NCBI GenBank assembly: GCA_017446845.1
Contig: JAFSOQ010000061.1
Span: 1-64,000, forward strand
Reading direction: 5' to 3'
DNA from: Selenomonadaceae bacterium
GTDB lineage: Bacteria; Bacillota; Negativicutes; Selenomonadales; Selenomonadaceae
Length of the DNA stretch: 64,000 bases
The notes under the pieces are model-generated. The model was given only the letters and a program-made list of their open reading frames with translations. It was not told the DNA's origin and searched no databases. The position numbers were made by a program, and so were the translations under genes. Positions 24,898 to 32,077 of this stretch are shown in pieces (the stretch's first letter is position 1; each line of letters starts with the position of its first letter).

Positions 24898-26187
24898 ATG
24901 GAAAAATATTTTATGGCGGCCATGGGCGGCGCGGACGGTTTCGGCAACAAAAGTATTGAAAAGCTCATAAATTTTTGCGGCAGTGCCAAAGCTGCATGGT
25001 CGTCCGACATTGACGACATTGTCCATGCGGGAATTCAATCAAGACACCTTGAAGCTTTCGTCGCCTTCCGCGGCAAGCATCCCAACGCGCCCGAAAATCT
25101 CGTCAAGTATTGCGAGCGGCACGAATTTAATTTGTGCTCAATCAACGACGAAGATTATCCGCCGATTCTCAAAGAAATTGATTCGCCGCCTATGTTTTTC
25201 TATTATCGCGGAAAACTTCAGCCGCATGTGCAGAGGATTGGCATTGTCGGTTCTCGTCACAATACGCCATACGGACAAAATGTCGCGTTGCAACTCGCCG
25301 AAGAACTTGCGGCGGCAGGTTTGACTGTCGTAAGCGGCGCGGCTCGCGGCATTGATACTTTTGCGCATCGCGGCGCATTGAAGTCAGGGCGTACTGTTGC
25401 TGTACTCGGTTGCGGAATAGATATTGCCTTCCGCAGCGGCAAAAGAAAATTTTTGGAGGAGATTGCCGAAACCGGCGTTGTCCTCAGCGAATTTCCTCCG
25501 CAACTTCCGCCGAACACCGGAACTTTTCCGACACGCAACAGAATTATTGCGGGGCTTAGTCTCGGAATTGTCGTCGTGGAAGCCGATTTCAAAAGCGGCG
25601 CGTTGATTACGAGCACTTACGCCGGCGATTACGGTCGCGATGTTTTTGCAGTTCCGGGGCAAGTTTACGCTCAGATGAGTCGCGGTTGCAATGAATTGAT
25701 TCGCGACGGCGCAACCTTGATTAAAAGCGCGCAAGATATTTTAAACGAATACGATATTGCCGTCAAAGATAAACCTGAATCCGAGCCGATTTCTTTGGAC
25801 GACGCGGAAGCTAAAGTTTTGGAGGTCATTCCGTTCGATAATTACATTACGAGCGACGAAATTTTAATGAAACTCGACGACCTTGACCTTGACGAGATTG
25901 ATAATATTTTGATAAATCTTGAGATGAAAAAATGCATAGAAGATAATTTCGGACGATACAAACGCAATGCAATCAAATCTAAACCCGCAAAGAAAATTTC
26001 TTTGGACGACACAGAGGCTAAAGTTTTGGAGGTCATTCCGTTCGATAATTACATTACGAGCGACGAAATTTTAATGAAACTCGACGACCTTGACCTTGAC
26101 GAGCTTGATAATATTTTGATAAATCTTGACCTAAAAAAATGTATAGAGGAAAATTTGGGAAGATACAAACGCAAGATTGGAGGTTGA
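24898..26187 (+). CDS. dprA: DNA processing protein DprA with duplicated C-terminal domain
   Basis: A 429-residue DprA/Smf protein that loads RecA on incoming single-stranded DNA in transformation. The Rossmann core has IGIVGSRHNTPYGQNVALQL, VVSGAARGIDTFAHRGALKS, GCGIDI and FPTRNRIIAGLSLGIVVVEA. At the C-terminus the winged-helix domain is present twice: residues about 298-355 and 367-424 are nearly identical (KVLEVIPFDNYITSDEILMK; LDDLDLDE). Start 24898 is ATG without a clear ribosome site, because a heptamer array abuts it; Met at 24913 is an alternative. Followed by the topA-like gene, the usual Firmicutes order. Confidence 0.92.
   Translation: MEKYFMAAMGGADGFGNKSIEKLINFCGSAKAAWSSDIDDIVHAGIQSRHLEAFVAFRGKHPNAPENLVKYCERHEFNLCSINDEDYPPILKEIDSPPMFFYYRGKLQPHVQRIGIVGSRHNTPYGQNVALQLAEELAAAGLTVVSGAARGIDTFAHRGALKSGRTVAVLGCGIDIAFRSGKRKFLEEIAETGVVLSEFPPQLPPNTGTFPTRNRIIAGLSLGIVVVEADFKSGALITSTYAGDYGRDVFAVPGQVYAQMSRGCNELIRDGATLIKSAQDILNEYDIAVKDKPESEPISLDDAEAKVLEVIPFDNYITSDEILMKLDDLDLDEIDNILINLEMKKCIEDNFGRYKRNAIKSKPAKKISLDDTEAKVLEVIPFDNYITSDEILMKLDDLDLDELDNILINLDLKKCIEENLGRYKRKIGG
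25788..26174 (+). repeat. Tandem duplication of the dprA C-terminal domain
   Basis: Two copies (25788-25967 and 25995-26174) repeat with a period of exactly 207 bases (69 codons). Differences are few (for instance GATTGAT against GCTTGAT), so the duplication is recent or maintained by conversion. Confidence 0.85.
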
Positions 26188-26191
26188 ACGC

Positions 26192-27829
26192 GTGGCAGAA
26201 AAAAATTTAAAGTCATTGATATTGGTCGAGAACGCGTCCAAAATGCGAACGCTCAAAAAGTTTATCGGGCGAAATTATACGGTGGAATCGACGGACGGTT
26301 TCTTGAAAGATTTGCCCAAAAGTCGAATCGGTGTAAGCGACGATTATCAGCCCGACTATATCACGGTGCGCGGCAAAGGTTCTCTCTTCGCCGAACTTCG
26401 ACGCAAAACTTTGAACGCCCGCAGAATTTTTATCGCGACCAATCCCGACACGCAGGGAGAATTTTTGGCGCGGCAATACTGTGAAATTTTCGGCATCAAT
26501 CCGAATTCGCATTGCAGAATTTCTTTGAACGAACTCACCAAGGAAAATTTCAAGACGGCGTTCGAGGCGGCACGACCGATTGACGAAAATTTGGCGGAGT
26601 CTTTTCAAGCCAAGCAGTTGATTGACAAATACGTCAGCCACAAAGTCGGGGAATATCTCGCCAGAAAAATTTGGCAAGGCGTAAAAGTTGGCAGATTCCG
26701 CGCAATGCTCTTGAAATTAATCGCCGCTCCGCCCGCGCAGAAAAATTTGACGGTCAAGAAAAATTTGACGGCGGCGACGCTTCAGGAACTCGCATTCAAG
26801 GAATTAAATTTTTCGGTGGCGTGGACCAGATTTATCGCCGACCAACTTTACGACGGAGTAACTTTAGCCAAAAGAGATTGCACGGGCTTGATTACTTATC
26901 CTCACGGCGGAGAAATTTTCTTGACGAGTGAACATCGCGAGCCGGAATCCGTTAAAGAATTTTTGACCGAACATCAATTCAAACTCTACGATTTAATTTA
27001 CAATCATCAAGACAAGAAAAAAATTTTCAAACTCGACGGCACGACGAACGACGCGGCTTTGATGGCTGCATTCGACGCGCTCGGCGTGGAGTGGGCAGAA
27101 TTTTATTCTGTGGGGATTGCCAGCCTTATCAAACGCAAATACATCACGGCGGAGGATTCCGTTTACAAAGTCACTGCGCTCGGCGAACGTGTCCTTGACG
27201 CGCTGAACGGTTTCTTCGACGACGTGTTCAGTGCAAAATCTTATAATGAGGTCACCGCGCAGGTTAAGGAAATTGCGGCGGGCAATGCTCAAAAAATTTC
27301 CGTCATAGGAAATTATTGCGCGAAGTTCAATGAAAAATTTGATGAGGCGATGAATTCGCTCGGCGAAGATGCTCAACCGCAAAAAGAACCCGTCGTTGAG
27401 TCCGATAAAATTTGCGACAAGTGCGGGCGCAAAATGTTGATTAAGCATGGTCGCTACGGAGGATTTTTGGCGTGTTCGGGCTATCCCGATTGCAAAAATA
27501 CAAAGCCGCTGCTTGAGCCGACAAATAAAAAATGTCCGAAGTGCGGCGGGCATTTGGCTAAGCGGTCATTTAATTTCAACAGAGCTTTTTACTGCTGTGA
27601 GTCGTGTGATTTTTCGACTTGGGACGAACCTCAAGCAATGACTTGCAAAACGTGCGGCTCGACGATGTTTGCACACAAATTCAGAGGACGTGCGCCGATG
27701 TTCTATTGCGGCAATGAAAATTGTTCGACGCGAACGAATCACCCGATAAATAAAATTTTGGAGCAGATAAAGAATCGCGCCGAAACTCGCAAAAAAAAAT
27801 CGGCGGCTAAGAAAAATGACAACAAATAA
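26192..27829 (+). CDS. Topoisomerase IA (TopA)-like protein with altered catalytic motifs
   Basis: 545 residues in the normal topA position between dprA and trmFO. The Toprim domain begins [20 protein letters not shown] and keeps the first Glu, but the usual DPDREGE block reads NPDTQGE (residues 84-90), so two of the three acidic metal ligands are amides. The tyrosine block GLITYMRTDS reads GLITYPHGG (Tyr236 kept, the following Arg lost). Three C-terminal zinc ribbons are intact ([36 protein letters not shown]). It is shorter than TopA (about 690-870). GTG 26192 is preferred, 8 bases after GGAGG; TTG 26177 overlaps it. It may bind DNA without normal relaxation activity. Confidence 0.75.
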   Translation: MAEKNLKSLILVENASKMRTLKKFIGRNYTVESTDGFLKDLPKSRIGVSDDYQPDYITVRGKGSLFAELRRKTLNARRIFIATNPDTQGEFLARQYCEIFGINPNSHCRISLNELTKENFKTAFEAARPIDENLAESFQAKQLIDKYVSHKVGEYLARKIWQGVKVGRFRAMLLKLIAAPPAQKNLTVKKNLTAATLQELAFKELNFSVAWTRFIADQLYDGVTLAKRDCTGLITYPHGGEIFLTSEHREPESVKEFLTEHQFKLYDLIYNHQDKKKIFKLDGTTNDAALMAAFDALGVEWAEFYSVGIASLIKRKYITAEDSVYKVTALGERVLDALNGFFDDVFSAKSYNEVTAQVKEIAAGNAQKISVIGNYCAKFNEKFDEAMNSLGEDAQPQKEPVVESDKICDKCGRKMLIKHGRYGGFLACSGYPDCKNTKPLLEPTNKKCPKCGGHLAKRSFNFNRAFYCCESCDFSTWDEPQAMTCKTCGSTMFAHKFRGRAPMFYCGNENCSTRTNHPINKILEQIKNRAETRKKKSAAKKNDNK

Positions 27830-29129
27830 AAAAGTTCACGTTATCGGCGCGGGCTTGGCAGGTTCGGAGGCGGCGTGGCAAATCGCAAAATGCGGCGTCG
27901 AAGTCGTCTTGCACGAGATGCGCCCGACTAAAAAAACTCCCGCGCACAAAACCGGAAACTTCGCCGAACTCGTCTGCAGCAATTCATTGCGGGCGGCGGG
28001 CTTGTCAAATGCTGTCGGCGTTTTAAAAGAGGAAATGCGCCGGTTGGATTCGTTGATAATGTCGGCGGCGGACGCAACAAAAATTCCTGCGGGCGGCGCG
28101 TTGGCTGTCGACAGAAATGAATTCGGGCGTTTCGTCACGGAAAAAGTTAAATCGGTCGTTCAATTCGTCGAAGAGGAAGTTACGAGCCTCGACTTTGACG
28201 ACGTGTTGATTGTCGCGAGCGGACCTTTGACGGCGGGCGCACTTGCCGACGAAATTAAAAAAATCACGGGCGGCGACGATTTTTATTTTTACGATGCGGC
28301 GGCTCCGATTGTCACGCTTGATTCGATTGATTTTTCCAAAGCGTTCAAAGCCTCTCGCTACGACAAGGGCGCGGACGATTCTTACATAAATTGTCCCATG
28401 ACCCGCGAAGAATATTTGAATTTCCGCGCAGAATTGATTGCCGCCGAAAAAACCAAGCCGCATGATTTTGAGCAAGAAATTTTTTTTGAAGGTTGCTTGC
28501 CCGTGGAAGTTTTGGCGGCGCGCGGAGAAGATACGATGCGTTTCGGAAATTTAAAACCTGTCGGCTTGACTGACCCGCGCACCGGAAAAATTCCTTATGC
28601 GGTCGTTCAACTGCGGCAGGACAATCGGGAGGCGACGCTTTATAATTTGGTCGGCTTTCAAACGCATTTGACTTGGGGCGAACAAAAACGCGTTTTCAAA
28701 ATGATTCCGGGACTTGAGGCGGCGGAATTTGTAAGATTCGGCGTCATGCACAGAAACACTTACATAAACTCGCCGAAAATTTTATTGCCGACGTTTCAAC
28801 TTAAAAACTCGCCGAAAATATTTTTCGCGGGACAAATCACGGGCGTCGAAGGTTACGTAGAATCGGCGGCATCAGGATTGATGGCGGGCATCAACGCGGC
28901 GCGATTGGTAAAAAATTTGGAGCCGATAATTTTCCCGCCGACGACTTGTCACGGAGCACTTGCGAATTACATAACGACGGCGGTCGCGAAAAATTTTCAG
29001 CCGATGAATATAACGTTCGGATTGTTGCCGCCGCTCGAAACTCGCACGAAAAAAAATCTCCGCAAAGAAAAATTATCTGCGCGGGCGTTGGAGACAATTG
29101 GGAATTTGGAATTGGGAATGGGGAATTAA
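27816..29129 (+). CDS. trmFO: Folate-dependent tRNA (uracil-54-C5) methyltransferase TrmFO
   Basis: Makes ribothymidine at tRNA position 54 using methylene-tetrahydrofolate and FADH2. The 437-residue product has the FAD-binding [40 protein letters not shown], and the C-terminal [20 protein letters not shown]. Start overlaps the topA-like gene by 14 bases. The last ten residues ([10 protein letters not shown]) are coded by a 7-bp repeat array, so the C-terminus is an added tail rather than family sequence. The usual next gene xerC is missing; hslV follows directly. Confidence 0.92.
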   Translation: MTTNKKVHVIGAGLAGSEAAWQIAKCGVEVVLHEMRPTKKTPAHKTGNFAELVCSNSLRAAGLSNAVGVLKEEMRRLDSLIMSAADATKIPAGGALAVDRNEFGRFVTEKVKSVVQFVEEEVTSLDFDDVLIVASGPLTAGALADEIKKITGGDDFYFYDAAAPIVTLDSIDFSKAFKASRYDKGADDSYINCPMTREEYLNFRAELIAAEKTKPHDFEQEIFFEGCLPVEVLAARGEDTMRFGNLKPVGLTDPRTGKIPYAVVQLRQDNREATLYNLVGFQTHLTWGEQKRVFKMIPGLEAAEFVRFGVMHRNTYINSPKILLPTFQLKNSPKIFFAGQITGVEGYVESAASGLMAGINAARLVKNLEPIIFPPTTCHGALANYITTAVAKNFQPMNITFGLLPPLETRTKKNLRKEKLSARALETIGNLELGMGN

Positions 29130-29130
29130 T
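29096..29130. repeat. Heptamer array forming the trmFO end and hslV leader
   Basis: AATTGGG, AATTTGG, AATTGGG, AATGGGG, AATTAAT in perfect 7-bp phase. It codes for the last residues of TrmFO, supplies its TAA stop, and its GGGG may serve as the hslV ribosome site. Confidence 0.85.
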
Positions 29131-29131
29131 T

Positions 29132-29668
29132 ATGGAATTTCATTCGACGACGATAGTTGCCGTCAAACGCAACGGCAAAGTTGCTCTCGCGGGCGACGGG
29201 CAAGTTACATTCGGAAACAGCACGGTCATGAAGTCGACGGCAAAAAAAGTTCGCCGCCTTTATCACGACAAAATTATTGCGGGCTTTGCAGGTTCGGTAG
29301 CCGACGCCTTTACGCTGTTTGAAAAATTTGAAGAGAAACTCGAATCGACGCACGGACATTTAATGCGGGCGGCAGTCGCACTTGCCAAAGATTGGCGCAC
29401 GGATAAAATTTTGCGTCGGCTGGAAGCGTTATTGCTCGTGGCGGACAAGGACAAGATTTTACTTTTGTCGGGCAACGGCGAAGTCATTGAGCCGGACGGA
29501 GACATTGCGGCGATAGGTTCGGGCGGTTTCTACGCTTTGGCGGCGGGTCGAGCATTAATCGCGCATACCGACATGACGGCGGCGGAAATTGCCAAAGAGT
29601 CGTTGTCAATCGCGGCGGACATTTGCGTTTTCACGAATCAAAATATAATCATTGAAGAACTCGAATAA
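29132..29668 (+). CDS. hslV: HslV/CodW-type protease subunit
   Basis: A 178-residue threonine/serine protease of the proteasome-like HslVU complex. [20 protein letters not shown] has the Firmicutes-type short extension before the catalytic STT/TT region; [20 protein letters not shown] and [20 protein letters not shown] are family marks. Normally hslU, the ATPase that unfolds substrates, follows at once; here the next gene is terD after 121 bases, so hslU is absent from this locus. ATG 29132 lies 8 bases after a GGGG in the repeat array. Confidence 0.9.
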   Translation: MEFHSTTIVAVKRNGKVALAGDGQVTFGNSTVMKSTAKKVRRLYHDKIIAGFAGSVADAFTLFEKFEEKLESTHGHLMRAAVALAKDWRTDKILRRLEALLLVADKDKILLLSGNGEVIEPDGDIAAIGSGGFYALAAGRALIAHTDMTAAEIAKESLSIAADICVFTNQNIIIEELE

Positions 29669-29789
29669 AATCCGGCGAGAAGTCGGAAAATTTTTTCTTA
29701 ACGGGTCAGGTTGCTTAATGACTTGAAATTATTTTCATAGTATGCTAGATTATGCGCCGGTAAAAAAATTTTTGGGAGGTTTTATTCTA

Positions 29790-30368
29790 ATGGCAATCAG
29801 TTTGAAAAAAGGACAGAAAGTTGACCTCACGAAGACAAACCCCGGCTTGAAGGAAGTTTTAATCGGACTCGGCTGGGACGTAAACAAATATGACGGCGGC
29901 AAGGATTTTGACTTGGACGCGTCGGTTTTCCTGCTCAACGGCAGCGGCAAAGTTAATTCGGACGACGATTTTGTTTTCTACGGCAATCTCAAGCACGTGT
30001 CCGGCTCCGTCGAACATCTCGGCGACAACTTGACGGGCGAGGGCGAGGGCGATGACGAGGAAATTAAAATCGACCTCAGCAAAGTTCCCGAAAACGTTGA
30101 GAAGATTGACTTCACCGTTACGATTTACGAAGCGGAAGAACGTAAGCAAAACTTCGGGCAAGTCGAGAACGCTTTTATCCGCGTGATGAATTCGGCGACC
30201 GGCGAAGAACTTATCCGCTACGACCTCGGCGAAGATTTTTCTATCGAGACTGCGGTTGTTATCGGCGAACTTTATCGCAACAAAGGCGAATGGAAATTCA
30301 ACGCTATCGGTTCGGGCTTCAGCGGCGGCTTGGCATCGCTCGGCAAAAACTACGGCGTTAATGTGTGA
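29790..30368 (+). CDS. TerD-family protein 1
   Basis: A 192-residue TerD/CABP-domain protein: [20 protein letters not shown], then [43 protein letters not shown] and a C-terminal [19 protein letters not shown]. The acidic loop [13 protein letters not shown] is a calcium site in this family. TerD proteins are linked to tellurite and general stress resistance and to phage inhibition, mechanism unclear. ATG 29790 follows GGGAGG. Paired with a second TerD gene. No terB, terC or terZ gene is adjacent, so this is not a full ter operon. Confidence 0.92.
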   Translation: MAISLKKGQKVDLTKTNPGLKEVLIGLGWDVNKYDGGKDFDLDASVFLLNGSGKVNSDDDFVFYGNLKHVSGSVEHLGDNLTGEGEGDDEEIKIDLSKVPENVEKIDFTVTIYEAEERKQNFGQVENAFIRVMNSATGEELIRYDLGEDFSIETAVVIGELYRNKGEWKFNAIGSGFSGGLASLGKNYGVNV

Positions 30369-30369
30369 T

Positions 30370-30449
30370 AACTGGGAACTAGTAATCAGGAACCGGGAAC
30401 CGGTAGGGAATAGGGATTAGTCTAGTCCCTGGTTCCCGGTTCCCGGTTG
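30370..30449. repeat. Heptamer array with inverted arm between the terD genes
   Basis: AACTGGG, AACTAGT, AATCAGG, AACCGGG, AACCGGT, AGGGAAT, AGGGATT, AGTCTAG, TCCCTGG, TTCCCGG, TTCCCGG: eleven 7-bp units. The second half is the approximate reverse complement of the first, giving a possible long hairpin. It starts 1 base after the terD1 stop and ends before the terD2 ribosome site. Confidence 0.9.
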
Positions 30450-30477
30450 CTTTTTGCTTTGAAAGGAGAATTTTAGA

Positions 30478-31077
30478 ATGGCGGTTAATCTTCAAAAGGG
30501 ACAAAAAATTTCGCTCAAAAAATCCGACGGCAAAGAACTTACTCATTTAATGGTTGGACTCGGCTGGGACGCGGCGGAACAAAAGGGAGGTTTCTTCGGC
30601 AAATTGTTCGGCGGCAAAAAAGATTTTGACTGCGATGCCTCTGTTTTTGTCTGCCAAGATGGAAAATTCGTCGACCATGACGACCTTGTTTATTTCGGCA
30701 ATCTCGAACACAGAAGCCACGCGATTAAACACATGGGCGATAATTTGACCGGCGAAGGTGAAGGCGATGACGAACAAATTTTTATCGACCTTCAACAAAT
30801 TCCGAATCGCTACGACAAATTGATTTTCGTCGTGAATATTTATAAAGCTGTCGACCGCAAACAACATTTCGGCATGATTAAGAACGCTTACATCAGAATT
30901 ATCGACAACGACACGCACGAGGAGCTTTGCAGGTTCAATTTAAGCGATGATTATACCGATATGCTCTCGATGATTGCCGGCGAAGTCTACAGGCGCGGCA
31001 ACGAATGGAAATTTAATGCGGTCGGCACCGGCACGAAAGACACGGGACTTAACGACTTGGCTAAGAGGTTCAGATAA
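30478..31077 (+). CDS. TerD-family protein 2
   Basis: A 199-residue TerD protein, paralogous to the preceding one: GQKISLKKSDGKELTHLMVG, an insertion GGFFGKLFGGKKDFDCDASV, the calcium loop [20 protein letters not shown] and GEVYRRGNEWKFNAVGTGTK. The insert with GGFFGKLFGGKK is typical of one TerD subgroup. AAAGGAG precedes ATG 30478 by 8 bases. It is 3 bases from the next gene, which suggests one transcript with terD1 and the exported nucleosidase. Confidence 0.92.
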   Translation: MAVNLQKGQKISLKKSDGKELTHLMVGLGWDAAEQKGGFFGKLFGGKKDFDCDASVFVCQDGKFVDHDDLVYFGNLEHRSHAIKHMGDNLTGEGEGDDEQIFIDLQQIPNRYDKLIFVVNIYKAVDRKQHFGMIKNAYIRIIDNDTHEELCRFNLSDDYTDMLSMIAGEVYRRGNEWKFNAVGTGTKDTGLNDLAKRFR

Positions 31078-31080
31078 GGC

Positions 31081-32004
31081 ATGAAAAAATTTTTTGCGCT
31101 TTTAATCGCGGCATTGTTATTTGCGACGACGCCCGCGCAGGCTGCAGAACATATTGACAATGCTGACAATGCGGCTGATTTGGCGGGAGCATCTGCCGAA
31201 AAATTTTATGCCACATTGCCGAAAGCTAAAGGCGAGTATAAAAGTCGTCAACGTCCGATTTTGATTGAAGGTGCAATGAATACCGAGACTGAAGTTTTGG
31301 TTCGCGCCTTGAAAAATCCCGTGGTCTATCGCGAGCTGAATTATCTGTTCGTGGCGGGCACTTACAAAAATTATCCCGTCGTGATTGCGCGCACGGAGCA
31401 AGGTCTGACAAATTCGGCGGCGTCCACAACTTTGGCGATAAAAAAATTTAATCCCGTCGCAGTCATCAATCAAGGTACGGCGGGCGGTGTAATTCCTTCT
31501 TTGCCAATCGGCAGCGTTGTCATCGGCGAAAAAAGTATTCCGGCTTCCGCGCTCAAGTCCGAATATTCAGCGGCAGGCGCGGGCGTCGATTTCACAAAAC
31601 AGGAAATGCGCGGCACTTACGCTTACGACGAGACGACAAAAAATTTTCAACCTTACAAAGAATATTTCGCCGATAAAACTTTGCTGAACGTTGCCAAAAA
31701 AGTTGCCGCCGCTCACAAAGAATTTAACGTTACGACCGGGACAATCGGCTCGGCTGATTGGTGGATGTGTTGGGTTGATTATACGAACTTGTTGCACGAA
31801 AGACACGGCATGACGAGCGAGGAAATGGAAACTGCTTCCGTCGCGCAGATTTGTCAAAATGCGGGCGTTCCGTTTATAGGAATCCGTGTCATTTCGGACA
31901 ACATTACCATTACCGACGAATACAACCCCTATTCGGCGAAAATCGCGCAGGATTTTGTTTTGCTCGTCGTTGAAGATTATATCCGCGACGTGCTGAAAAA
32001 ATAA
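31081..32004 (+). CDS. Exported nucleosidase of the MTA/SAH nucleosidase (Pfs) family
   Basis: A 307-residue protein with a Sec signal peptide (KKFFALLIAALLFATTPAQA, cleavage after AQA). The mature part is a phosphorylase-fold nucleosidase: PILIEGAMNTETEVLVRALK, VAVINQGTAGGVIPSLPIGS, EEMETASVAQICQNAGVPFI with the catalytic Glu, and VISDNITI with the catalytic Asp. Family members cleave methylthioadenosine, S-adenosylhomocysteine or related nucleosides; the cytoplasmic form is usual, so export suggests scavenging of outside nucleosides. It lies 3 bases after terD2 and is probably co-transcribed with it. Confidence 0.82.
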   Translation: MKKFFALLIAALLFATTPAQAAEHIDNADNAADLAGASAEKFYATLPKAKGEYKSRQRPILIEGAMNTETEVLVRALKNPVVYRELNYLFVAGTYKNYPVVIARTEQGLTNSAASTTLAIKKFNPVAVINQGTAGGVIPSLPIGSVVIGEKSIPASALKSEYSAAGAGVDFTKQEMRGTYAYDETTKNFQPYKEYFADKTLLNVAKKVAAAHKEFNVTTGTIGSADWWMCWVDYTNLLHERHGMTSEEMETASVAQICQNAGVPFIGIRVISDNITITDEYNPYSAKIAQDFVLLVVEDYIRDVLKK

Positions 32005-32065
32005 GTGATTAGTGGTTAGGGAAAAAATCCCTAAATCCTAAATCCTAACTCCTAATCCCTAAATT
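32005..32065. repeat. Heptamer array with inverted arm before the P-type ATPase gene
   Basis: GTGATTA, GTGGTTA, GGGAAAA, then the opposite sense AATCCCT, AAATCCT, AAATCCT, AACTCCT, AATCCCT. It starts with the base after the stop codon and ends at the GGAGG of the next gene. Confidence 0.85.
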
Positions 32066-32077
32066 GGAGGTATCAAG

